A stretch of 64,000 nt of DNA, taken from positions 1 to 64,000 of the forward strand of contig NZ_SGJB01000003.1 in NCBI RefSeq assembly GCF_006861675.1. The letters are read 5' to 3'. This stretch comes from Peptacetobacter hominis (GTDB lineage: Bacteria > Bacillota > Clostridia > Peptostreptococcales > Peptostreptococcaceae). Under the pieces are notes generated by a model that was not told where the DNA came from, did not search any database, and was given only the letters and a program-made list of their open reading frames with translations. Both the position numbers and the translations under genes were made by a program. Positions within the stretch are counted from its first letter, which is position 1, and each line of letters starts with the position of its first letter. Positions 37,435 to 46,014 of the stretch are shown here, piece after piece.

Positions 37435-37464
37435 TTGACGTTTATTTTGGGCGTATGATAATAT
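37435..37464 (+). promoter_or_regulatory. Promoter of the ZTP riboswitch transcript
   Basis: TTGACG (37435-37440), an 18-base spacer and TAATAT (37459-37464) lie about 20 bases before the aptamer. Confidence 0.65.
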
Positions 37465-37484
37465 AGACGTATAAACAAAAGGAC

Positions 37485-37585
37485 AGGATTCTGTGACTGA
37501 CGGGACGTGAAATAACACGATTGGAGCAGAATCTTATATAAAGCCGACCGTCTGGGCAGTGCGATTTTTCGTATTGTCCTTTTTT
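37485..37585 (+). promoter_or_regulatory. ZTP (pfl) riboswitch with terminator
   Basis: The aptamer binds ZTP/ZMP, signals of 10-formyl-tetrahydrofolate shortage. P1 is GATTCT (37487-37492) with AGAATC (37528-37533). The conserved GTGACTGACGG and GGAGC are present, as is the 3' motif CCGTCTGGGCAG. GACGG (37499-37503) pairs with CCGTC (37548-37552), the family pseudoknot with a compensatory change from GGCG/CGCC. GGGCAGTGCG pairs with CGTATTGTCC before a T-run (37554-37585), a terminator sharing bases with the aptamer. Binding should therefore turn the downstream gene on. Confidence 0.85.
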
Positions 37586-37619
37586 GTTGAAAAAATTTTA
37601 TACAAAAGGAGTCGGTGAA

Positions 37620-38918
37620 ATGAAAGAGGGAAAAATAATATTATCAGAAGATTCGAAAAATAACAAGCTTCTAAATAACAGATGGATGAGAGCTGCTGTT
37701 CCAGCACTTCTTATACATTGCAGTATAGGGACAGTATACTGCTGGTAGACTTTCAAGGAAGCAATAGCAAATCAGATTGGAATGTCGACATTTTCTGTTG
37801 GATGGGCATTTTCATTTGCAATATTTTTCCTGGGAATGTCTGCAGCATTTGCGGGTAGAATGGTAGAAAAAGATATAAAGAAATCATCTCTTATATCATG
37901 CCTGTTTTTTACAGCTGGGATGATAGGAACAGGATTTTTTATAGATAATACTACAGGAGTTACTGCTCTTATAGGAATATATATATGTTACGGATTTGTA
38001 ATGGGAATAGGTCTTGGAGTAGGGTATATAACTCCGGTAAAAACACTTATGTTGTGGTTTAAAGATAAAAAAGGTCTTGCTACGGGTATTTCTATAATGG
38101 GATTTGGACTTGCAAAGGCGATTGCAACACCTATAATGGAAATTATACAGAGAAACTTCGGTGTAGCTTCTATGTTTTATATTTTAGGTGCCGTATATTT
38201 TGTGATGATGATAGCCGGGCATTTGCTAATCAGAAAACCAGCAGGCTGGGTAGAAGCACACGACGAAAAGAGCAGATTCAGAAAGAGATATATGTTCAAA
38301 GACAGAACATTTACAGGAATATGGCTTATGTTTTTCATAAATATACACTGCGGACTTATGCTTATATCTTATGAAAAACAGCTTTTAAGTCTTGTATTTG
38401 CAGCGAGCGCTTCTCTTGCAGTAATTGTAAGTACGGTTCCATCTGTTACAGCAGCGATGAACGCTCTTGGAAGAATCGGATTTTCAACTCTTTCAGATCA
38501 GATGAGTGATAGAAATACTATTTATAAAGTGATATTTGTGATGAGCCTTATAGTATCATGTATGTCTTTTGTTGTTTTCATAATTTCAGGAAATTCATAT
38601 TCAGGAATTGCTGGAGTATGTGTAATACTTCTGCTTGTTGTTGTGAATGCCGGATATGGTGGAGGATTTTCAACACTTCCAGCCCTTTTATCTTCAAGAT
38701 ATGGAATGAAGAATGTAAGTGAAATACATGGTCTTGCACTTTCAGCATGGGCAATTGCAGGACTTACAGGAAATAATACAACAGAAATGATTCTTGAAAT
38801 AAGTGGTGGTTCATATACTTATATATTTGCTGTTGCAGCATTACTTTATATAATCGCATTTGTTGTATCATCAAAAATGATAGCTTCAAAAGGAATGAAT
38901 ATAGAAATTCAGGAATAA
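37620..38918 (+). pseudogene. Oxalate/formate antiporter (OFA) family MFS transporter, broken by an amber codon
   Basis: The frame runs 432 codons from the ATG at 37620, behind AAGGAG. Codon 43 is TAG (37746-37748), in the first membrane helix right after GTVYCW, where relatives usually have Ser. Everything after it is intact: eleven more helices and the loop YITPVKTLMLWF. A change of one base from TCG or TTG would explain it. Without suppression the product would be 42 residues; a restart at 37782 would lack helix one. The OFA family exchanges oxalate, formate or other monocarboxylates. Control by the ZTP riboswitch suggests formate uptake for one-carbon metabolism. Confidence 0.8.
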
Positions 38919-39009
38919 ATTTTATACTATGTAAACGATGTCTTGATTATGTTATAATTTTGTAGTAACAACAGGGAATCAACAAATAATTGAGACAGAG
39001 AGGTAAAAT

Positions 39010-39639
39010 ATGAAAAAGTATAAAGCTGTAATTTATGATTTGGATGGAACACTTGTAAATACTTTGGATATGAATATGTATCCACTTCTTAGAATAATAA
39101 AAGAGGAAACAGGAGAGGATTGGGAACTTAAAGATGTTCTTAAATTCTATGCATATCCTGGTATGAAGACTATAGAAACTCTAGGATTTAAAAATCCGGA
39201 AGAGACATACAAAAGATGGGTAAAATATGTAAATGAATACGAAGGTGGAGCCACTATATACGACGGATTTGAAGAAGTTTTGGAAACTTTTGATAAGGCT
39301 GGAATTATACAGGCTGTTGTATCTTCAAAGAAAAGGGCTCAGTATGAAATAGATATAGTATCAAAAGGAATAGATAAATATATAAAAACAGCGGTTCTTG
39401 AAGAGGATACAATCAGACACAAGCCGGATCCGGAACCGATGAATGAATGTCTGAAAAGACTTGGACTTAGTGCTGATAAAGTAATATATATCGGTGATAC
39501 ACATGCTGACTGCAAAGCATCGAAAGCGTCTGGGATGGATTTCGGATATGCAAGATGGGGAAGTGTGACAGATGACGGAATAGAAAATCCTGAATATGTA
39601 TTTGAAAAACCGCTTGATCTTCTATCTATTATAGAATAA
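39010..39639 (+). CDS. HAD family hydrolase
   Basis: A 209-residue haloacid dehalogenase-type phosphatase, subfamily IA. Motif I is YDLDGTLVNT with nucleophile Asp10, followed by VVSSKKR (motif II), a Lys in IRHKPDP (motif III) and YIGDTHADCKAS (motif IV). It resembles phosphoglycolate phosphatases and related pyrimidine or pyrophosphate phosphatases. The substrate cannot be told. AGAGAGG precedes the ATG. It lies between the OFA gene and the fluoride riboswitch. Confidence 0.9.
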   Translation: MKKYKAVIYDLDGTLVNTLDMNMYPLLRIIKEETGEDWELKDVLKFYAYPGMKTIETLGFKNPEETYKRWVKYVNEYEGGATIYDGFEEVLETFDKAGIIQAVVSSKKRAQYEIDIVSKGIDKYIKTAVLEEDTIRHKPDPEPMNECLKRLGLSADKVIYIGDTHADCKASKASGMDFGYARWGSVTDDGIENPEYVFEKPLDLLSIIE

Positions 39640-39676
39640 ATTATAGAAATAAAACGGCATATATGTTATTATATTT

Positions 39677-39767
39677 GATGGGAATGAGGTTCTCCCAGGG
39701 AATTAATCCTAAACTGCCAATGTGCTGATGACTTCTGCTTTTACGCGGGAGTTGTCAGCTTTTTTTA
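39677..39767 (+). promoter_or_regulatory. Fluoride (crcB) riboswitch with terminator
   Basis: GGGAATGAGGTTCTCCC, AACTGCC and GCTGATGACTTCTGC follow the crcB-motif consensus in order. GCTGATGACTTC (39724-39735) can instead pair with GGAGTTGTCAGC (39748-39759) before a T-run, making a terminator. Fluoride binding should prevent it and turn on the CLC-F gene 120 bases downstream. Confidence 0.9.
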
Positions 39768-39888
39768 TTTGATTCAAAATTATATTATAAATTGCTGTGT
39801 ACAACAAATAATATAATTATAGTATAAGGATATATTGGGAGAATATTTCCTTGAAATATAAACATATCAATAATAGAAAGGAAAAAAC

Positions 39889-41106
39889 ATGACTGAAAAA
39901 TTAAAAAAAATATACAGAAATTATAGTGGAATAATACTTCTTGGACTTTCTGGAATTCCAATAGGTGTTTGTGTAGGAATTATTGATACGATATTTGGAA
40001 AGATACTTCTTGAAATAACGGATATAAGAAATACAAATCCTATGATATTTCTTCCGTTTTTATCACTTGCAGGGGTACTGATAGTGTATTCATATTCAAA
40101 ATATGGAAAAACAAGTTCAAAGGGAATGGGACTTGTTTTTGAGGTAGGACATGGCGATGAGAATGTAATACCGAAAAGATTAATCCCTTTTGTAGTTATG
40201 GGAACATGGATTACTCATCTTTTTGGAGGAAGTGCAGGTAGAGAAGGTGTTGCAGTTCAGATAGGTGCGGCATTTTCACATTATGTAGGGAAAAAACTTC
40301 CTTTTGAAAATGCATCAAAGATATTTCTGATAACAGGTATGGCTGCAGGGTTTTCTGGACTTTTCCAGACTCCGATAGCCGCGATACTTTTTGCTATGGA
40401 GGTGCTTGTAGCCGGAGAACTAAAATACCTGGCTCTTTTTCCTGCATTTACTGCTGCATTTACGGCGAGCAGTGTATCAGGATTTCTTGGACTTGAAAAA
40501 TTCACATTTGAACTTACAGAAAGTGTATCACTAAATCCTGAAATATTTATAAAACTTGCTTTACTTGGGCTGATCTTTGGAATCGTTGGTGGAATGTTTG
40601 CCTGGTCTCTTAAATATATGAAGGGATATATGAGTGCAAAGTTTGGAAATCCTATCATGAGAATTGCAATTATGGGTGTTGTTCTAAGTGTATTTCTGAT
40701 GCTACTTCATATGGGGAGATATTCAGGTCTTGGTACAAATCTGATAAGCAGCAGTTTCGGTGGGGAAGATATTTATGTCTATGACTGGATTTTAAAGTTT
40801 ATTTTTACTGTGTGGACACTTTCTATAGGTTTTCAGGGTGGAGAGGTTACACCGCTGTTTTCTATAGGTGCAAGTCTTGGAGTTGTTGTTGCGGGTGTAA
40901 TGGGTATGCCTGTTGAGTTGGTTGCGGCTCTTGGTTACGCTGCTGTTTTTGGCAGTGCTACAAATACACTGTTTGCTCCGATTTTTATTGGGGCTGAGGT
41001 GTTCGGGTTTGCGTATGTTCCATATTTTTTCGTGGTGTGTGTAGTTGGGTATGTGTTTAATATGAATAAATCGATATATACACTTCAGAAGGTGAAGGAG
41101 ATTTAG
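39889..41106 (+). CDS. CLC-F type fluoride/proton antiporter
   Basis: A 405-residue CLC family membrane protein of about ten to twelve helices. GSAGREGVAVQIG near residue 116 carries the gating Glu and matches the GREGV motif of fluoride-exporting CLC-F proteins. It is at the short end for CLC proteins and lacks CBS domains, as expected. The fluoride riboswitch directly upstream supports export of toxic fluoride from the cytoplasm. GAAAGGAA precedes the ATG. Confidence 0.9.
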   Translation: MTEKLKKIYRNYSGIILLGLSGIPIGVCVGIIDTIFGKILLEITDIRNTNPMIFLPFLSLAGVLIVYSYSKYGKTSSKGMGLVFEVGHGDENVIPKRLIPFVVMGTWITHLFGGSAGREGVAVQIGAAFSHYVGKKLPFENASKIFLITGMAAGFSGLFQTPIAAILFAMEVLVAGELKYLALFPAFTAAFTASSVSGFLGLEKFTFELTESVSLNPEIFIKLALLGLIFGIVGGMFAWSLKYMKGYMSAKFGNPIMRIAIMGVVLSVFLMLLHMGRYSGLGTNLISSSFGGEDIYVYDWILKFIFTVWTLSIGFQGGEVTPLFSIGASLGVVVAGVMGMPVELVAALGYAAVFGSATNTLFAPIFIGAEVFGFAYVPYFFVVCVVGYVFNMNKSIYTLQKVKEI

Positions 41107-41155
41107 GTTATATATAGAAATATTAATATAAGGCTTATTTTTAAGAGGTGGTAAA

Positions 41156-41194
41156 ATGAAACGTTGTATTGTTTTGTCTGGAATAGTTATATAA
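41156..41194 (+). CDS. Putative 12-residue leader peptide of an attenuator
   Basis: A short frame, MKRCIVLSGIVI, begins behind AAGAGGTGG with good spacing and stops 26 bases before the next start codon. Its codons 8-11 lie in the 5' arm of the hairpin that encloses the ribosome binding site of the acetyltransferase gene. Position, size and signals resemble the leader peptides of inducible cat and erm genes. No matching peptide is known to me. Confidence 0.55.
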   Translation: MKRCIVLSGIVI

Positions 41195-41233
41195 TAATAT
41201 ATTTTTAAGGAGGATTTTAAATGACTATTCCAG
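41178..41233 (+). promoter_or_regulatory. Putative translational attenuator hairpin
   Basis: CTGGAATAGT (41178-41187) pairs perfectly with ACTATTCCAG (41224-41233). The loop holds AAGGAGG, and the 3' arm begins directly after the ATG at 41221. A ribosome stalled in the leader peptide would cover the 5' arm and free the start site. Confidence 0.6.
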
Positions 41234-41850
41234 TAAAAAAGATTTATCCGCGTACAGGAGATAAACAAACTGTTTATTTAAAAAATATTATATCAGATCC
41301 AAATATACGTGTTGGCGATTTTACAATGTATAATGATTTTGTAAATGACCCGCTATTGTTTGAAAAAAATAATGTTTTGTATCATTATCCAATAAATAAT
41401 GATAAGTTAAAAATAGGAAAATACTGTTCCATAGCATGTGGAGCAAAATTTATATTTAATAGTGCTAATCATACTTTATCATCGTTATCTACATATCCAT
41501 TTCCTTTATTTTTTGAAGAATGGGGATTAGATAAAAAAGATGTAACAAAGTCTTGGGATAATAAAGGAGATATTGTTATTGGCAATGATGTATGGATAGG
41601 TTATGAAGCAATTATATTATCAGGCGTAACTATAGGTGATGGAGCTATAATTGGTGCTCGTGCTGTTGTTACAAAAGATGTACCTCCATATACTATTGTC
41701 GGGGGAGTCCCTGCAAAGGCTATTAAAAAAAGATTCTCTGAGGATACTATTTCTAGACTTTTGGAGATTAAATGGTGGGATTGGCCGGAAGATAGAGTTT
41801 CAATAAATTTAAAAGAAATACAAAATGGAGATATAGATAGGTTAAAATAA
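41221..41850 (+). CDS. CatB/Vat-like xenobiotic O-acetyltransferase
   Basis: A 209-residue left-handed beta-helix (hexapeptide repeat) acetyltransferase. The sequence [25 protein letters not shown] and the catalytic His in NSANHTL match the CatB/Vat group, which acetylates chloramphenicol or streptogramin A in its resistance members. [17 protein letters not shown] and [14 protein letters not shown] are typical repeats. Codon use includes more TTA and GGT than in neighbouring genes, hinting at recent transfer. The attenuator-like leader fits an inducible resistance gene. A housekeeping sugar acetyltransferase is the alternative. Confidence 0.85.
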   Translation: MTIPVKKIYPRTGDKQTVYLKNIISDPNIRVGDFTMYNDFVNDPLLFEKNNVLYHYPINNDKLKIGKYCSIACGAKFIFNSANHTLSSLSTYPFPLFFEEWGLDKKDVTKSWDNKGDIVIGNDVWIGYEAIILSGVTIGDGAIIGARAVVTKDVPPYTIVGGVPAKAIKKRFSEDTISRLLEIKWWDWPEDRVSINLKEIQNGDIDRLK

Positions 41851-41860
41851 TATTTTATAC

Positions 41861-41893
41861 AAAAGGACAATCAATAATTTGATTGTCCTTTAT
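41861..41893 (+). terminator. Terminator of the acetyltransferase gene
   Basis: AAAGGACAATCAA pairs with TTGATTGTCCTTT around a four-base loop and is followed by ATTTAT. Confidence 0.85.
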
Positions 41894-42035
41894 TTATAAA
41901 TATATAATTTTGATAAATATTTAGCTTTAGCTTAGATATTATTATTTGATAGTATAAATAGCTATAGTTGTGTAGTTATACTTTAGATGATAAAATTTTA
42001 TTATAAATGTTATTGAAAATACAGAAGGTGATACT

Positions 42036-43718
42036 ATGAACAATATAAATATAAAATGGGTAGATTTTTATCAGGAACTAGCTGATAATCTAGTCAAATA
42101 TAAAGAAAATAGAACTGAACTTATAGAAAAAATAAAAAGAGTATATCATAATATAAATTTGATAATTCCAACACTGGAAACAAATAAAGAAGTATTTGAT
42201 ATAGATCCATTTACTATATTTGGACTTTTTAATAAAGGACTTAAAGACGAGAATAGAACAAAAATATTAAATGGAATAAAAAAAGAGTTCTCAATAAAAT
42301 CAGATGTCCCATATAAATTTGACGGTGTACCATTATTAAACAATATGATGTCAACATTCTACTACTTCAAAGAGTATAGAGAGGAAGATGATATAGATAA
42401 TCTATGGGATTTTTTTGTTTCTGCTATTAAATATGAAGAGAATCAATCTCTTGAGAGGAAAAATAGATTTATAGAGTGCTACAATAGGGTTGTAAAACAG
42501 AAGGGAGTCAGATGGAATATTACTATGGGTCTCTTCTGGATAAGACCATACAGTTATATAAATCTAGATTCAAGAAATAGATGGTTTTTATGTGAGAAAA
42601 ACGGTGAATTCTCAAGAATATCCGAAATTACTAAAGGTTTAAAAGAATTTCCTGATGGAAATTCATATCTTAAAATATGCAGCATAATATCAGATATGAT
42701 ATTAGAACATAAAGTAGAGTATGAAAATTTTATAGAGATTTCATATGATGCATGGCTTATTTCAGATGAGGAAAATAAAAGAAAAAAGGAAGAAATAAAT
42801 AGAAATTCAGAGAGTAAAGGTTATTGTAACGTATCAGAAGCTCTATCTGATTATGATGATATATATGATAGAGGTAGCTTTTTAAATGAAGTGTACATGA
42901 ATCCAAACGATTACGATACAATAGTCGGACTTATAAAAAGAAAGAAAAATATCATTCTTCAGGGAGCTCCTGGTGTAGGTAAAACTTTTGTAGCAAAGAG
43001 AATAGCTTATTCAATGATGCAGGAAAAAGATGAAAGCAGAATAAAAATGGTACAGTTTCACCAGAGTTATTCATATGAGGACTTTATTATGGGGTATAGA
43101 CCGAATGAAAGTGGATTTGAACTCAAAAGAGGACCTTTTTATAATTTCTGCAAAAAAGCTAGAGAGGATATTAAAAACGATTACTTCTTTATAATAGATG
43201 AGATAAACAGGGGAAATATAAGTAAAATATTCGGGGAACTTTTTATGCTTATAGAATCGGACAAAAGAGGAGAAAAAATTCAGCTTATCTATTCTAATGA
43301 GGAGTTTTGTGTTCCTCCAAATGTATATATTATCGGTATGATGAATACCGCAGATAGAAGTCTTGCTATGCTTGACTATGCACTTAGAAGAAGATTTGCG
43401 TTTTTTGAGATGAAACCAGCATTTACTACTGAAGGATTTGAAGCATATATGGAAATAAAATCGGATTCTACATTCAAAAAACTTATAAATACTGTAATAG
43501 AATTGAATAAGGAAATAGAAGACGACGATACTTTAGGCGCAGGATTTTGTATAGGACACAGTTATTTCTGTACAGATGAAAAAATAGATTTGAAATGGAT
43601 GGAATCAGTTATAAATTACGAAATAATTCCACTGTTGAGGGAGTACTGGTTTGACGATAAAGAGAGGTCGACTTACTGGGAAAGACGTCTGAAAGAGGTA
43701 ATTTCTTATGAAAGATAG
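42036..43718 (+). CDS. mcrB: McrB-like GTPase/ATPase of a type IV restriction system
   Basis: A 560-residue protein. The C-terminal AAA domain shows GAPGVGKTF (about 311-319), the Walker B stretch FIIDEINRGNISKIFGELF (about 384-402) and NTADRSLAMLDYALRRRF. The N-terminal 240 residues are the variable domain that in relatives recognises modified DNA; it does not match a named domain I know. The 3' end overlaps mcrC by 11 bases, as expected for subunits of one complex. The target modification is unknown. Confidence 0.87.
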   Translation: MNNINIKWVDFYQELADNLVKYKENRTELIEKIKRVYHNINLIIPTLETNKEVFDIDPFTIFGLFNKGLKDENRTKILNGIKKEFSIKSDVPYKFDGVPLLNNMMSTFYYFKEYREEDDIDNLWDFFVSAIKYEENQSLERKNRFIECYNRVVKQKGVRWNITMGLFWIRPYSYINLDSRNRWFLCEKNGEFSRISEITKGLKEFPDGNSYLKICSIISDMILEHKVEYENFIEISYDAWLISDEENKRKKEEINRNSESKGYCNVSEALSDYDDIYDRGSFLNEVYMNPNDYDTIVGLIKRKKNIILQGAPGVGKTFVAKRIAYSMMQEKDESRIKMVQFHQSYSYEDFIMGYRPNESGFELKRGPFYNFCKKAREDIKNDYFFIIDEINRGNISKIFGELFMLIESDKRGEKIQLIYSNEEFCVPPNVYIIGMMNTADRSLAMLDYALRRRFAFFEMKPAFTTEGFEAYMEIKSDSTFKKLINTVIELNKEIEDDDTLGAGFCIGHSYFCTDEKIDLKWMESVINYEIIPLLREYWFDDKERSTYWERRLKEVISYER

Positions 43719-44751
43719 TATTTTCATACAAAATATATACTATATGCTTTCATATGCCTACAAAGTATTGAGAGAGGACGGGTACAGAAAACTCTGTTTT
43801 GAAGAATTTGAAAATGCAGTGGATCTACTGTCTGCAATACTTGTAAAGGCTGTATCTGTGCAGATAAAAAGAGGACTTCACAGAGAGTATTTAGAAAAAA
43901 CTGAGAAGATAGGATGTGTTCATGGAAAAATCGATATAAACGAATCTATAAAAACAATGTCTCTAATGAAAAAACAACTTGTATGCACATTTGATGACTT
44001 TTCTATAAATTCATATATGAATAGAATAATAAAGACAACGATGCTCATCCTTCTTAAATCGGATATAAAAAAGAGTGTAAGAAAAGATATAAAAAATCTT
44101 CTGCTGTATTTTAAAGGTGTAGATACTCTGGAAATCGGCGATATAAATTGGAAAATGAGATACGATAGAAATAATAAAAGCTACGAGATGATAATAAATA
44201 TCTGTTATCTGATAATAAAAGGACTTGTTCAAAACGAAAAAGACGGAAATATGAAGATAATGCACTTTCTCGATGAACAGAGGATGTGTAGACTTTATGA
44301 AAAGTTCCTGTTTGAGTATTTCAGGAAAGAATATCCAGAGATTAGAGTTAGCTCGCCGTATATTAATTGGGATATAATAGGTGAAGCAGATAGCATGCTT
44401 CCTATTATGCATGCAGATATTGTTCTTGAGTATGAAGGAAAAAAGTTGATTATAGATGCAAAGTATTATAAAAACAGTGTCCAGAGGTGGTTTGATAAGC
44501 CGACAATTCATTCAAGCAACCTGTATCAGATTTATGCGTATGTCAAGAATATGGCATCCAGATATGATGGAGAGGTTTCAGGACTTCTTTTGTATGCTAT
44601 GACAAATGAGAAAGTTGTTCCAGATAACGAATATGTTATGGGAGGAAACAGGATTGGTGCAAAGAGTTTAGATCTTGGGGTTAGATTTGAAGAGATTGAA
44701 ATACAGTTGAATGATATTGTTAGAAATAATTTCAATCAAATGTGTAAATAA
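43708..44751 (+). CDS. mcrC: McrC-like nuclease subunit
   Basis: A 347-residue partner of McrB. The C-terminal half carries a PD-(D/E)xK nuclease core with ADIVLEYEGKKLIIDAKYYK (about 231-250) and the following SNLYQIYAYV. The N-terminal half (QNIYYMLSYAYKVL) matches McrC proteins. It overlaps mcrB and should cut DNA when McrB translocation stalls. A GNAT gene follows after 30 bases. Confidence 0.9.
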   Translation: MKDSIFIQNIYYMLSYAYKVLREDGYRKLCFEEFENAVDLLSAILVKAVSVQIKRGLHREYLEKTEKIGCVHGKIDINESIKTMSLMKKQLVCTFDDFSINSYMNRIIKTTMLILLKSDIKKSVRKDIKNLLLYFKGVDTLEIGDINWKMRYDRNNKSYEMIINICYLIIKGLVQNEKDGNMKIMHFLDEQRMCRLYEKFLFEYFRKEYPEIRVSSPYINWDIIGEADSMLPIMHADIVLEYEGKKLIIDAKYYKNSVQRWFDKPTIHSSNLYQIYAYVKNMASRYDGEVSGLLLYAMTNEKVVPDNEYVMGGNRIGAKSLDLGVRFEEIEIQLNDIVRNNFNQMCK

Positions 44752-44781
44752 TGAAGTAAAAAAATTTTAAGGAGATTAAAA

Positions 44782-45225
44782 ATGAATATAGTAGAAATAA
44801 AAAAACGTAGTTCAGAGTTAATATTAAAACTAATAGATGTTTGGGAAAAATCTGTGAGAGCTACACATACATTTTTATCTGATGAGGAAATAAATAGTAT
44901 AAGAAACTATGTACCAGAAGCGTTATATAATGTTGAGCATTTAGCTATTATAAATGGCTATGATAATTACCCAATTGCTTTTATAGGAATAGAGGATGAC
45001 TCATTGGAAATGTTATTTGTTTCTCCAGAAAATAGAGGAAAAGGGATTGGAAAGACATTGGTCAAATATGGTATTGAAAACTATGGAATCAATAGAGTGA
45101 CAGTAAATGAACAAAATCCACAAGCTATAGGCTTTTATGAACATATGGGATTCAAAACATTTAAAAGAACAGATTATGATGAACAAGGAAACCCGTATCC
45201 TATCCTATATATGCGTATTAAGTAA
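44782..45225 (+). CDS. GNAT family N-acetyltransferase
   Basis: A 147-residue acetyltransferase with the acetyl-CoA loop SPENRGKGIGKTLV (about 92-105) and the C-terminal NPQAIGFYEHMGF. It resembles YjaB-like proteins. The acceptor is unknown. AAGGAG precedes the ATG. It lies just outside the left end of the mobile element. Confidence 0.88.
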   Translation: MNIVEIKKRSSELILKLIDVWEKSVRATHTFLSDEEINSIRNYVPEALYNVEHLAIINGYDNYPIAFIGIEDDSLEMLFVSPENRGKGIGKTLVKYGIENYGINRVTVNEQNPQAIGFYEHMGFKTFKRTDYDEQGNPYPILYMRIK

Positions 45226-45303
45226 ATGACTGGAATAATAATATTATATTATAATATATATACTACAATTTAAAATCAAAAATTATGATAAAGGAGATAA
45301 AAT

Positions 45304-45354
45304 ATGACAAAAGTATTATTTGTATGTCACGGCAGGATTTGCTGTTCAGAATAA
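45304..45354 (+). pseudogene. 5' stub of a low-molecular-weight phosphotyrosine phosphatase gene
   Basis: Behind AAAGGAG a 16-codon frame reads MTKVLFVCHGRICCSE and stops. It is the start of an LMW-PTP (VLFVCHGNICRS in relatives), with the catalytic Cys codon present but Arg of CX5R replaced by Cys. The intact gene lies 12.4 kb to the right with its own start. The stub is best explained as the displaced 5' end left at the element insertion site. Confidence 0.75.
45312..45347 (+). repeat. Left att-like repeat
   Basis: AGTATTATTT followed by a CACGG...TGC.GTTCA pattern aligns without gaps to 57708-57743, with 28 of 36 bases equal by my count. Most mismatches fall on wobble positions of the CHGxIC codons. 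Confidence 0.65.
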
Positions 45355-45413
45355 AAAGCCTCAAATCGTCTTAAATACTTCTATAAATAGTAGTTCTTAT
45401 GTTTCATTCTCAA

Positions 45414-45433
45414 TTTTACCAATGATTTACCAA
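45414..45433 (+). repeat. Subterminal TTACCAA repeats, left end
   Basis: TTTTACCAATGATTTACCAA holds two TTACCAA copies and matches 57541-57560 at the right end in the same orientation. They may be arm-type sites for the integrase. Confidence 0.5.
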
Positions 45434-45488
45434 TATTTCTGGAGAGTCAGACTTGCAAAAAATAAGCCAGAATGAGGAGATTAAAAAT

Positions 45489-45866
45489 ATGAGCGAATTG
45501 AAACCAAGAATAACAGAAAACGGAATTGATTATATCCTTGTCGGAGATTACTATATCCCAGATTTGAAGCTGCCGGAGGAACACCGTCCTATCGGAAAGT
45601 ACGGACGGATGCACCGGGAATATTTAAGAGAAGTCCACCCATCCAGATTGAACACACTGATACTGACCGGAGAATTGTGGACATATCTTGCAGACCTGAA
45701 CGAACAGGCACAGGAACGGTTAGACACTATCATGGAGCAGATGAAAGCTACCGAGGGCGTGACAGAGGAATTAAAGCGTACTTCTCAAATGGAATGGGTG
45801 CAGCGTTGCAATAACATCCGTAACCGGGCAGAAGAAATTGTTCTGCATGAGATGATCTATTCATAA
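45489..45866 (+). CDS. tnpV: TnpV family transposon-encoded protein
   Basis: A 125-residue protein of the TnpV family, known from Tn4451-type elements. The sequence GDYYIPDLKLPEEHRPIGKY and the C-terminal RNRAEEIVLHEMIYS are characteristic. Its role is not known. I start it at 45489 behind GAGGAG, 12 codons inside the longest frame. It is the first gene inside the left end of the element and its GC content is higher than that of the host. Confidence 0.9.
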   Translation: MSELKPRITENGIDYILVGDYYIPDLKLPEEHRPIGKYGRMHREYLREVHPSRLNTLILTGELWTYLADLNEQAQERLDTIMEQMKATEGVTEELKRTSQMEWVQRCNNIRNRAEEIVLHEMIYS

Positions 45867-45879
45867 GGGTATGATATAG

Positions 45880-45918
45880 GGAAACGATATCTGAAACATG
45901 GTATCGTTTCCTGTTTTT
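45880..45918 (+). terminator. Terminator of tnpV
   Basis: GGAAACGATA pairs with TATCGTTTCC around a loop of about 12 bases and is followed by TGTTTTTAT. Confidence 0.8.
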
Positions 45919-45946
45919 ATAAATATTTGTGTAACAGAAAATGGGT

Positions 45947-46001
45947 GTAAGGTTGACATTACAAGAAAAAACATATATAATTATTGTAATGTTAACCTTA
46001 C
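45947..46001 (+). promoter_or_regulatory. Promoter framed by a long inverted repeat
   Basis: GTAAGGTTGACATTACAA (45947-45964) is inverted at 45984-46001 as TTGTAATGTTAACCTTAC, with one mismatch. A promoter lies between: TTGACA at 45953-45958, a 17-base spacer, and TATAAT at 45976-45981. The repeats cover the -35 and the start region, which fits repression by the HTH protein encoded 13 bases downstream. Confidence 0.75.
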
Positions 46002-46014
46002 TTTTGGAGGAACT

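Noticed and set aside
41221-41850. Assignment as a specific resistance gene (cat or vat)
   Set aside because: The fold and catalytic His fit the family, but the substrate cannot be read from sequence alone, so no resistance symbol was given.
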